DNA from: Candidula unifasciata
Lineage: Eukaryota > Mollusca > Gastropoda > Stylommatophora > Geomitridae
NCBI GenBank assembly: GCA_905116865.2
Contig: CAJHNH020008543.1
Span: forward strand, 1,113,335 to 1,177,334
Length of the DNA: 64,000 bases
Direction of reading: 5' to 3'
Below the pieces are notes generated by a model. The model made no database searches. It worked only from the letters and a program-made list of their open reading frames with translations, and was not told the origin of the DNA. The position numbers were made by a program, and so were the translations under genes. Position 1 is the stretch's first letter. Every line of letters begins with the position of its first letter. Positions 55,575 through 64,000 of this stretch are shown piece by piece.

Positions 55575-55990
55575 TGAAACTTGGAGCACACTAAAAAGAG
55601 GTGAAGCCTTACAACAGATTTTTGAAAACAGAGTTTTACGACGAATCTTTTGACCCATCAAAGATGCAAACAGCGCGGAATGGAGAGTGAGAAGCAACAA
55701 CGAAGTTCATAATCTTTTTTAATAAATCACTGATAAAAGGCATCATGATAGCTAGTAGACTGAAATGGTTAGGGCATTTTTTAGAGAATGTCAGATGACA
55801 GAGAAGTGAAAACAGTATACACGAGGCAGACCACGGGACAGACAAGAAAGACGATGGAGATATAATGTCCAGACAGACCTACAAACATAGGTGTCACCAA
55901 CTGGAAAGAAAAGGCCAACTAGAGAGATCAGTGGAGGTAGTGATATCTGCAGCAGTGAACTTCAAGGGCTCGGAATGCTGAAGAAGTAGA
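55575..55990 (+). pseudogene. LINE ORF2 C-terminal remnant, same family as 9545-10,020
   Basis: In shifting frames it reads KGIMIASRLK, WLGHF, then a GRP-like segment, RQERRWRYNVQTDLQT, and GVTNWKEKA. It ends gaagaagtag followed by gaac repeats. It is truncated at 5' and full of stops. Confidence 0.72.
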
Positions 55991-56154
55991 ACGAACGAAC
56001 GAACAAACTTTATTTTCAAAGGGTTACAAATTGGGCACGCAGGCCCGTCTGACATTCGGCCCTTCTAAGTACTCATTTTTGGAGTACTAATATCTGTTAT
56101 CAATAATGCATGTTATGGATTTAAAAAGAAATATATAATGCATATACACATCGT

Positions 56155-56600
56155 GTGTACGCCATCATACACTCACACACACACGTATACATACATCTAC
56201 ATTTTCATACAGGTGAACTCATATACAGACATACGCGATACATACACACCTGCATCTACATACATATACAAGCATACACATACACAGAAATAAATGCACA
56301 AACAAAACACACACACGTACATTTATGGATATACATGCACACACGCATTCCATATATATACATCTATACATGCACCCATGCATACACACATATACCATTA
56401 CATGTACAGACACCAACATATGCCCAAAACCACACATTTACACTTACATGAATACATACACCCACACACATGCATACATATATCCACACATTTATACCTA
56501 AACTCACATCTTTACACACATACATACATACATACCTAACTATACTTTCATATATCCACATGCATACACACACAATCACACACACATGCACACTTGCATG
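56155..56600 (+). repeat. (CA)n/(CATA)n-rich region
   Basis: Degenerate acac and cata words over about 450 bp, giving His/Thr/Tyr-rich ORFs that are artefacts. Confidence 0.9.
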
Positions 56601-56659
56601 CTTTTTGCACACTTGCATGCTTTTCAAGAAGAAGAGTGAGCCTGTGAGTTTGCATGGTT

Positions 56660-56733
56660 TGTGTGTGAATATGTGTGTGTGTGTGTTGTGTGTGTGTGTG
56701 TGTGTGTGTGTGTGGAGGGGGGGGGGGGGGTAT
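56660..56733 (+). repeat. (TG)n followed by poly-G
   Basis: A TG array with interruptions, then a G run. Confidence 0.92.
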
Positions 56734-56849
56734 GAGAAGTGAATACCTTGTTTTCTCCACAAATATTTGTAGTTTTCACGGACTGCTCTGTGTTGCAGTT
56801 TTGTTTTAGTATACATTAACAAACACAACGATTATAATAGAAATCCTGG

Positions 56850-56891
56850 GCTTCTTCTTCTTCTTCTTCTTCTTCTTCTTCTTCTTCTTCT

Positions 56892-56926
<35 letters not shown>

Positions 56927-56935
56927 TTCCTCTCT
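56850..56935 (+). repeat. (TTC)n microsatellite
   Basis: About 26 TTC units with two TCC/CTC interruptions. On the minus strand this is (GAA)n, the same motif as the LINE tails, but no LINE sequence was seen beside it. Confidence 0.93.
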
Positions 56936-57179
56936 TTCTTTGTCTGAATCTCCCCCCCCCCCCCGCCCCCCGATCAACCTCCTTATAGGATTGTGACTTG
57001 TATAGTGACTCACTCCAGAGTTTGTGTCACGTTTCGGTCAATTTAACATGCACATTAATCACCCAGCACGTATGGGAATGCCCTATGTGCAGTGATGTCG
57101 ATTTTGATAAAATAACATGTATGATCCCTTCACAGGTTTCTTTTTTTTTTTTTTTTTTATCTCAACTTTTTATTGGCAG

Positions 57180-57275
57180 GTCAAAATTTAGGAAACATCG
57201 TCACTTACATCGTCTCTGGGGTTCTGTGTGCTAACGGTTTCGACAACGGCTGGGGATCCATTTTTTATATTACAG
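57180..57275 (+). CDS. SLC17-family transporter, exon QNLGNIVTYIVSG
   Basis: The 96-bp exon completes the split Gly codon and encodes QNLGNIVTYIVSGVLCANGF and DNGWGSIFYITG. This corresponds to the SLC17 segment in which a G--- ---SG----- helix is followed by GW---FY--G. Acceptor: ttattggcag after a T-rich tract. Donor: acag/gtgaga after 57,275, again splitting a Gly codon (phase 1). Phases on both sides match the neighbouring exons exactly, which is strong evidence that the exons belong to one gene. Confidence 0.88.
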
Positions 57276-57328
57276 GTGAGAGATTGTTACCTGGGTGTCT
57301 AGATATTTCGCGCGTTTAATTCAACACA

Positions 57329-57440
57329 ATGTTTCCCGAAGTGAATTTTAATAACGCGGACACAAGCAATACATTTCACATTTCGCTGTATCTCGTCAGA
57401 TGCTTTACTACAGGGTTATATCAACATGTAGTAATATGCC
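57329..57440 (+). repeat. Dispersed repeat R3, copy 2
   Basis: Matches 19,203-19,315 (atttcgctgtatctcgtcag, tgctttactacagggtta). Confidence 0.45.
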
Positions 57441-57589
57441 AGGCCTCGGACATCTCCTGCTATGCTTATCGGACATTCAGACATAATGGTGGCTTTGCAA
57501 CAGGTATTGAGGTTTGGTGTTTTCTATTTTGTCGCTGAGGTAGCAAATTAGGCGATTACCTTCACGATTGATTCATCGGGTAGACGTAA

Positions 57590-58520
57590 GACTTTGACAA
57601 TTGGCAGAGGGACACGGGCAGACCTTAATCGGGCAACTTTGACTTCAGGGATTTAAAAGTTCTTTTCTACTAGGAGCTCGGAACAGTCTACCGAAGCCCA
57701 TCCCCTACGATATTCCGTTGTGTCCACAGCCAGCACGAAGCCTTTTCCGCAGCTTCACTCAGTTGTTTTAGTGCCCGTTTTCGTTCCTTTCCTTACAAGC
57801 CCAGGTCTTTACTATATTGTATGTGAAGGTGGAGGTTAGCCCTCTTGTGCCTACCTCGACGGCGAGGAGTTTTACTGAGTAACCCTCGTCGCTCCTCAGA
57901 CTGGCCATCAGTTCACTATATTTTTTGAGCTAGTATAGGTGGTTCTCTTCCATCCGCAGCTCGTACGACACGCTCTATATCAGGATGAGCTGTCATTATG
58001 CCGCAAAGTGCAGGACAATATCTGGTCTCAGGCTAGTCTTTCCGATTGCTTCGGGGTATTTCTCAGAGCAATGCAGGTCGACCGCCAGTTGTCAGTCCTT
58101 TGCATTGCTAGGTATGGTTGGAGCGTATGCTGTTTTGCTGAGTGTACCTTGGTGGCACGCCATTTAACATTGTTAGCGCCAGTGGGTAACACGTCGTAAG
58201 CATCTTTTATAACAAAGCTCAGTCGCAGCGGGGCCATTCGCCAGATCTCAGTCCATGTGAGATGTCGTGGCAAGGCGCTCTCGATATCATTCCATTTCCT
58301 TGCTGCGACTACTGGGCTGCTTTTGGGACCCGTAACTTGTTTTCGGAGTCCCTTATCTGTTACCATGTCACTACGCTCTTTGGCCGAGACTTTGGACCAC
58401 CGAGTGACTTTTCCTTGCCCGAGGTCGCGTCGGTCAGTTTGTGTGTAGCCCATGACTTCTCGCAATGTTATTGCATTCTGAGTAGATTCTATCGCATCCT
58501 CGACATCAAACTTTCCCCCT
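57590..58520 (-). pseudogene. LINE ORF2 C-terminal region, decayed
   Basis: The minus-strand ORF 58,465-58,028 contains ALPRHLTWTEIWRMAPLRLS, FVIKDAYDVLPTGANNVKW, the post-RT signature of mollusc-type LINE polyproteins (TW-EIW-M-P-RLSF, YDVLP-PANL--W). Further down, in other frames, is the KLEKYSDL / EVGTRGLVS module seen at 39,662-40,003. The shared 3' UTR follows to about 57,590. Stops and shifts are frequent. It lies in a transporter intron, antisense to it. Confidence 0.75.
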
Positions 58521-59699
58521 ATCTTTAGAGCAGACTGGATAGCAGCTACTATGGAGTCTGAAGACGCGGAGTATCATCACGAGTCTTGCCTTGCCGACTT
58601 TAAACTCTTCAGATACCGACTTGAAAAGAAGCCCCAGCTCCTACATGAAGCCCTACCTCTTTCGGGGCCCCATTTTTTCCGGGTTTTAGACAGCATTAAT
58701 GTTGAGCGAAATTTTTTACTGCAAGACGACAAAGCTAAAACCTTCCTGAAGAACAATTATTGGCTGTATCTGGACATATAATATATCAAATTAAAGATAA
58801 ATGAGTGCAGAATAAATCTAAACTATTTAAGTGTCAGTACTACAACGAAATTTTATTAACATCTCACTACATAAAAAAATGTTATACATAAATGAAGATT
58901 ATTTACATAACATGTTGTGCTTACATTACTTTTTTACTTGTTCAACAACACTGCTATCCAATTATAAAAATTCACATGCTTTCTCTATTCAAATGATGTA
59001 TCAGCCAGTCTTTGTCTGAAACAATTTATTTCAACACTTTGGATGTTATAATCATTTTTGTGTGACGTGTCAGATTTCACAACAACAGAAAATCATGAAA
59101 ACAGCTGATCGAAACAGATGATCCAATTGAAATATTTTGTTCACTTTTCATATCCTAAATAAATTATCGCCAGTAGGTTTGTCACTTGGATATCAGTCCT
59201 AATATCAAGACTATTGTCACCACCTGGAGGAGATTCATCAACGACAAAGCAGTATGAACAGTTTTTGCCCCTTTCCCTTATCATTTGGGATAGAAAAATC
59301 ACGTAAAAAATTGTATCACATTTAAATAATTTTTTTTTTTTCTATCAAAAAGTGACGCACAAGCCACGTGGTATATCATAAACGAAGGGACTTTCTTTTG
59401 CTAATCCTGGTTTTTCATAACATTTTTATAATTTTTTCCCCACAAACGAAACAAAATTGGTGTCTCTATGATTCGCCAGTATACTGGGGAATATTTCGAT
59501 CTGGATACATTTAAAAGCCAGTTAACTAGCCATTAGTCCTCAAAGAGCTAGACTAGGCTAAGGCTCACAGACTAAAACCAGAAAAGTCATGCATGACAAA
59601 AGCAGAAGACACAATTCGACATTTGTGCAGATCTAGGAATGTTTGGGGAGCAGAGGAGTGGGTCAAAGTGACCAAGCAGCAATCAAAGTTATACAGGGT
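58521..59699. other. AT-rich transporter intron, no feature
   Basis: The 76-codon + ORF at 58,551-58,781 has ordinary amino-acid composition, but no splice context or recognisable family, and is not called. Confidence 0.35.
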
Positions 59700-60030
59700 T
59701 CTATTCACATTCGGCCGTAAGTGCAGGGACTAGCCATTGGGAGCTGCAGGGTCAGAAGTTCAGGATCTGTTTCATGACAATTTCCACCCATGTCTTTTAA
59801 ATATCTATACAAATGGCTCAGTGTTGAGCGGCAGGAGAAGGGCTTGGGACTCAAAGCAAAAGCGAACGGACTTCGCCTGGTGCTACAATGTTTGAGAACG
59901 GAGATAGAAGGACTCACCACAGCATTCCTCTGGTTTGAGAACCAGCTGTACACACAGGACATGATTGTCACTGACTCACAGAGCATAGTGGGAAATGTTG
60001 ATACAGTTATGCTCCGGGCTTGCTGGTAGC
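59700..60030 (+). pseudogene. LINE RNase H fragment
   Basis: In two frames it shows an LYTNGSV-like start (D to N, near 59,800), then LTTAFLWFENQLYTQDMIVT and DSQSIVGNVDTVMLRACW, the RNase H TDSQS block. It fits the RNase H of I-like LINEs but is frameshifted. Confidence 0.6.
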
Positions 60031-60190
60031 CTAGCTAGTCCCCTCCAGCCCGAGACACCCTCACTCCTGTCTCAGATATCTCAGTATAAACAATATTCCA
60101 CTCCCGATCCGGACTAAGGTTTCCATCTAACCGTGGAGTATCTGAATGTAACTGTGCTCTACTGTTAAAAGGGGATTACGAGGATGGTAT
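59985..60190 (-). repeat. Dispersed repeat, partner of 54,986-55,150
   Basis: The reverse complement contains cagatactccacggttagat and ggaaaccttagtccggatc. It overlaps the end of the RNase H fragment. Confidence 0.55.
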
Positions 60191-60235
60191 CTGTTTGATT
60201 GTCGTCACTAAAGTGTTCATCATCCAGACTTCACT

Positions 60236-60291
<56 letters not shown>

Positions 60292-60340
60292 CTAACACAC
60301 ACACGCGCGCACACGCACACGCACAAACACACACACACGG
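60236..60340 (+). repeat. (CA)n microsatellite
   Basis: A long CA array followed by mixed ca/cg words. Confidence 0.95.
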
Positions 60341-60517
60341 CCTAGCCTATCAACTACCTGCCTGCCCGAGATTCCCTAGCCAGTCCGACCCTGCTCGACA
60401 TACAGTTTGAACTTTCTACATGCATCTGTCTCTACCTTTCTCGTGTCCATCCTAAGGTGTTATCCCATCAAAAACACATTTCTCTATTTCACAATCTTTT
60501 TCCCCCCTTCCCTGCTA

Positions 60518-60785
60518 AACGACCTGACATCTGTACTAAACGACCTGACATCTGTACTAAACGACCTGACATCTGTACTAAACGACCTGACATCTGTACT
60601 AAACGACCTGACATCAGTACTAAACGACCTGACATCTGTACTAAACGACCTGACATCTGTACTAAACGACCTGACATCTGTACTAAACGACCTGACATCT
60701 GTACTAAACGACCTTACATCTGTACTAAACGAGATGACATCTATGTTTAACGACCTGACATCGGTACTTAACGAGTTGATATATC
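60518..60785 (+). repeat. 21-bp minisatellite (~12 units)
   Basis: The unit is aaacgacctgacatctgtact (21 bp), so ORFs stay open in three frames. The first ten units are nearly identical; the last few (from 60,730) are diverged. It lies in the intron before the 60,936 exon. Confidence 0.95.
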
Positions 60786-60935
60786 CGCTAAACGGCACGG
60801 CATCTGTGTTAAAACAAGATCATATCTGTGTTAAATAAGATGACATCTCCATTTCTCTGACATCTCCGGTACACTACATGACAAGCCCATTACGATAACG
60901 TCTCTGTGGACTGACCGTGTCGCCTTGTCTTCCAG

Positions 60936-61063
60936 GAGGTATCGTCTTTTTCTGGGTCCTAGCCTGGTTTCTTCTGGTGTCCGACTCGCCAGAGCTCCAC
61001 CCCACCATCTCAGTGGCCGAACGCAACTATATCATCAAAGGGCGGGGAAATACATCTCACAGG
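60936..61063 (+). CDS. SLC17-family transporter, exon GIVFFWVLAWFLLVSDSPE
   Basis: The 128-bp exon encodes GIVFFWVLAWFLLVSDSPEL and HPTISVAERNYIIKGRGNTS, matching the SLC17 block -G--W---W---V-D-P--HP-IS--E--YI. It covers the transmembrane helix plus the start of the central cytosolic loop. Acceptor: tgtcttccag ending 60,935. Donor: cacagg/gtaagt after 61,063 (phase 0). Confidence 0.92.
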
Positions 61064-62017
61064 GTAAGTGAACAGTCTCTGTGGCATCTCTCTGTCCTGC
61101 GTGTAGTGTGTTGAAGTTCACCTGTTCCTGCAGCCAGGCAGTGTGGTCTAACGGAAGCGTTGGTTAAAATCTCAGAATGTCTGTGCATTTGTGAATTGAT
61201 CTTCCAGTCAATATGGCAGATAGGCAGGTTTATTATTTTAACCCTGACGAGTTTTTGTTTTTAAAAATAGTTAGCTGTTGCATTTTAATCCATAAATAGA
61301 CTGAACGTGACCATAAATATAGTTCCGTCGCCCTGCTACAGATTTCAGTGCATGGTGCGACACCGTGAGCTGTAAATTTCATTTGGAATTAATTTCATCT
61401 GTATCCAACGTGATTTATGTTGTGAACTTCAGATTAAGAAATATCGAGTGGCCTGTTGCCAAAGAATTTATGGTATTTTTTGCGAATAATTACGTTTTCA
61501 ACTACTCACTTGTTCTAACTGCTGCTTTCATCGACGATGAACTGTATTTCTAGTGTTTGACGGCTTGTGTTGGCACCTCTGACGGCTGCTTTGTGTATCT
61601 AATGCGTGTGTAAGCTATTTGATTCGCTGACACTGGAGTCTGTGTCAAGTTTGTTTAATCCCACAAGCGACAGTGATGGACATTGTGTGTGGCATAGGAA
61701 TAGAGCAGCGGTGTGGTGACCCGTTTGCTCTGAGGTCGGACCTGCGAGTAACTAATTACCTGAATTTACAAAAAGCAGGCAGAATGACTTGAAATAATGG
61801 TTTCGTCATTCGTTATTCTGTTGTGCGTTATCGTGAAACAAGCTCCGAGTGGATTTCTCTATTCAGTTTTACCAAGTGCAAAACTAAATCTGATCTTCAT
61901 CTTTCTATTTGATCGCCTCGCTTCCTTAAAAATATGTGTTTCTTATCTCACTACCTGGTTGTAATTGTATGTCCAACTTGTCTCAAGATGTGTCCTGTAA
62001 CTGGTTTGGTAAAGACT
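61064..62017. other. Transporter intron, no feature
   Basis: No repeat family or exon recognised. Confidence 0.4.
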
Positions 62018-62302
62018 AAGGATAAACATTATGGCACAAGGATAGTAACCCATAAGTGCTCCGTTCTACTTCTAACTCAAGCCTGAGTCAGAAGAATTTC
62101 AGCGCAATGCACGAACTCCATAGCACCGGCGAGGATCCTGAAATACTTTCGTTAGATTTTAAACTCCAATTTTTTGCACGGACAAGGCCGTTAGGCTACT
62201 CTTTTTTGATTTTCAACTGGCAAGGGATTTTTTTTAACGTGCGCAGCAATACACACTGGCGTTTGATCTTACTACCTAGAGACCAGGGGAAATTACTAAC
62301 TG
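62018..62302 (-). repeat. SINE-B, body only
   Basis: aaacattatggcacaaggat, ctacttctaactcaagcc, aactggcaaggga and gaaattact match the other SINE-B copies. The head side stops at 62,302. Confidence 0.65.
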
Positions 62303-62478
62303 TTGATACCAACGGTTGTCGGGCTGTATTGAGGTTTACAACTAGGCTACGACAACTGCTCCTTTCAGCTCCACACACCATACTTTAGTCGCCTTTTGCG
62401 ACACCTTTTTTAGGGGTAGTGGGTCAATAATGAGCTAAAGATAATGAGGTAACATGTTATCACGTGATTGGTCACCAG

Positions 62479-62628
62479 GACATCGTGGTGCCCTGGTTGG
62501 CTATCGCCAAGTCACGTGCCATGTGGATGTGCCTGATGGCTCACATCGGCAACAACTATCTCAACTACACGCTGGTCACCGGCCTGCCTTCCTTCATGAA
62601 CGAGGTGCTCAAGTTCGACATCAAACAG
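62479..62628 (+). CDS. SLC17-family transporter, exon DIVVPWLAIAKSRAMW
   Basis: A 150-bp exon (50 codons, phases 0 and 0) encoding DIVVPWLAIAKSRAMWMCLM, AHIGNNYLNYTLVTGLPSFM and NEVLKFDIKQ. The SLC17 pattern is VPW--I--S---W----AH---N---Y-LLT-LP-YM---L-F---. It is the start of the second six-helix half, including TM7. Acceptor: ggtcaccag at 62,478. Donor: aacag/gtagat after 62,628. The remaining C-terminal exons lie beyond 64,000. Confidence 0.92.
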
Positions 62629-62751
62629 GTAGATCTGGTCTCGTCTGTCTGGTTTTACCTGTCCTATCTTACATCTTATATCACCTGTCTTACTTCACAT
62701 GCCTCATGTCATCTCTCATGCCTCGCCATTCGTATATCATATGCTTTCTGG

Positions 62752-62868
62752 AATCTTGACCTCGCCTGCCAAATCTGGAATCTTGACCTCGCCTGCCAAA
62801 TCTGGAATCTTGACCTCGCCTGCCAAATCTGGAATCTTGACCTCGCCTGCCAAATCTGGAATCTGGCC
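62752..62868 (+). repeat. 27-bp tandem repeat (~4.5 units)
   Basis: Units of ggaatcttgacctcgcct then gccaaatct, nearly identical, in the transporter intron. Confidence 0.93.
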
Positions 62869-62959
62869 TCTCCTGTCCTCATCAGTTTTATGTAACCTGT
62901 TTGGTTCGCCTGTGTTAATTTAAGTAACTTGTCAACTCATAGTGTTAAATAAAATATTG

Positions 62960-62999
62960 TCTACTAAAGTAATTTGTCTGCTTGTATCACTGAGTAAGG
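62960..62999 (+). repeat. ~36-bp minisatellite, left fragment
   Basis: One unit (ctaaagtaatttgtctgctt, gtatcactgagtaag) of the array that resumes at 63,640. Between them lie a SINE-A, an R2 repeat and other sequence. Confidence 0.65.
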
Positions 63000-63000
63000 A

Positions 63001-63232
63001 GGTCTGCCGTGGTGTAGCGGCTAGACGCTCGATTGCGGATCTGAAGGTAGTGGGCTCGAGTCCTTAGGGAGCCGCAGTTTTATTTTCTGCCTGGCTCCCA
63101 GGTTGACCCAGCCTTGAATAGGTACTAGGTACAGTCCTAAGAGGGTAAGGGTGGCCGACGTGATGTTGATCACATCAGCCACCAAAAGCTGATTCGTCTA
63201 AACAACATAGGTCGGTTCTTAACTTATAACGT
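63001..63232 (+). repeat. SINE-A, near full length
   Basis: The head has gccgtggtgtagcggctaga and agtgggctcgagtcc (B-box-like). The body has ctggctcccaggttgaccca and ggtggccgacgtgatg, then a shortened tail. Confidence 0.82.
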
Positions 63233-63310
63233 ACCCCAAACAGGAAATCCCCGTGGGAAATCCACAGCTGACCTGACAGTCCATTATTTCAAGGGGTGGA
63301 AGTTTGCTGT
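63231..63310 (+). repeat. Dispersed repeat R2, copy 3
   Basis: taccccaaacaggaaatccc, gtgggaaatccacagctgac and ccattatttcaaggggtgg align with 44,121-44,200. Confidence 0.45.
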
Positions 63311-63354
63311 TGTGTGTTGCTTTTTTTTTTTAGTGTTAACCTAGTGTCTTCTAA

Positions 63355-63385
63355 TGCTAACCCTAACCCTAACCCTAACCCTAAA
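63355..63385 (+). repeat. Interstitial telomere-like repeat, (AACCCT)4
   Basis: About four and a half exact AACCCT units (TTAGGG on the minus strand), the ancestral metazoan telomere motif. Confidence 0.85.
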
Positions 63386-63559
63386 CTTGGCTGTAGATAA
63401 ATCTCGAGAAACTACAACTTTTTTTTTCGACGTCTCGGCAAGTCAACCTTTAGAAATGATCCCTAAAAGTATGATCTTACTACAACCTGAACACCCTAGA
63501 ATTTATTGGGAATGTCTCCCGTGACGTTGTCTTGACGTCAGGGGTAAGTTATAAATTAA

Positions 63560-63621
63560 GTACCTATAGGTCTAGCTCTATATGACCAATAGGCCTTAAG
63601 AAAATGGTCCTTTACTTTTAT
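63560..63621 (+). repeat. SINE-A 3' end fragment
   Basis: tataggtctagctctatatg followed by aaaatggtcctttactttta equals the SINE-A 3' end only. Confidence 0.6.
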
Positions 63622-63639
63622 CATTGAAAGTTATATGTC

Positions 63640-64000
63640 CACTTGCATCATGGACTGAAATAATGACTACTTGTATGACTGGCTACAGTAATTTGTCTAC
63701 TTGCATCATACACTAAAATAATGTCTGCTTGTATCAATGACTAAAGTAATGTGTCCGATTATTCAGTGACTAAAGTAATGTGTCTGCCTGCATCATTCAC
63801 TAGAATAATGTCCACTTGCAACAGTGACTAAGTAAATGCAACTTATAACATTGAATTAATTAGCTCGTCTATTGTACCACTGAGTAAAGTAACATGTTTA
63901 CCTGTACCATTCGCTGAAGTAATTTGTTTACTTGTACCATTGACAACAGTAATTTGTCAACTTGTACCCTTTATTAAAGGCAGATGTCTTCTTGTATCAT
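63640..64000 (+). repeat. Degenerate ~36-bp minisatellite
   Basis: About ten diverged units built on ctaaagtaatttgtctact and tgtatcattga. It continues past the window end. Confidence 0.85.

Noticed and set aside
55373..55591. Arg/Glu-rich ORF
   Set aside because: Translation of (CT)n / (GA)n.
58551..58781. Small gene of 76 codons
   Set aside because: No family resemblance and no splice context. It is one short ORF in AT-rich intron.
60518..60785. CRISPR-like array
   Set aside because: Units are contiguous with no spacers. It is a eukaryotic minisatellite.

Overview
This is a eukaryotic, intron-bearing, repeat-dense genomic window. One host gene is recognisable: a partial SLC17-family (sialin / vesicular transporter type) anion transporter on the + strand. 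Five of its exons lie between about 43.6 and 62.6 kb, and it continues past the window end. The rest is mostly transposable elements, tandem repeats and simple repeats. The mix of tRNA-headed SINEs, I/Nimb-like LINEs with RNase H, RTE-like LINE 3' ends with microsatellite tails, hAT elements and long (CT)n, (CA)n and (ACT)n tracts fits a lophotrochozoan, most plausibly a mollusc. That assignment is inference. No prokaryotic signatures were seen.

Layout. 0-10 kb: A-rich sequence, dispersed repeats, an RTE-like LINE (4.3-6.06 kb), a 33-bp minisatellite (8.58-9.24 kb) and a LINE 3' end. 10.4-15.55 kb: a 5.1-kb unit carrying an ORF I do not recognise. 15.8-34.1 kb: SINEs, a LINE ORF1 with three zinc knuckles bounded by inverted repeats (19.4-21.8 kb), several LINE 3' ends, a (GAA)n tract seeded by a LINE tail (26 kb), and an I-like LINE (28.4-31.4 kb) with a hAT element inserted in its RNase H domain. 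A 17-N assembly gap lies at 34,151. 34.17-39.33 kb: a second direct copy of the 5.1-kb unit. 40-43.5 kb: dispersed repeats, a two-part ~64-bp tandem repeat and LINE/SINE fragments. 43.6-62.6 kb: the SLC17 exons. Their largest intron (43,808-54,046) holds a nearly complete, very young LTR retrotransposon (45,096-52,973) in sense orientation. 62.6-64 kb: minisatellites, a SINE and a short telomere-like repeat.

The most notable object is the LTR retrotransposon. Its domain order is gag - protease - integrase - reverse transcriptase - RNase H, so integrase precedes RT, as in the Gmr1 lineage of Ty3/gypsy-like elements. Its LTRs carry a housekeeping-type promoter motif cluster followed by a strong splice donor, and a strong acceptor lies 30 bp before the gag ATG. 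This suggests, without proving, a spliced gag mRNA. Its pol is broken by three single-base frameshifts at or near short homopolymer runs although the LTRs are nearly identical, and the two 5.1-kb copies also differ mainly in homopolymer lengths. Residual sequencing error should be excluded before any of these genes is called dead.

The transporter gene is also odd. The segment normally encoding about TM2-TM4 was not found between the exons at 43.6 and 54.0 kb, and the acceptor of the 54-kb exon sits in the last unit of a 30-bp minisatellite.
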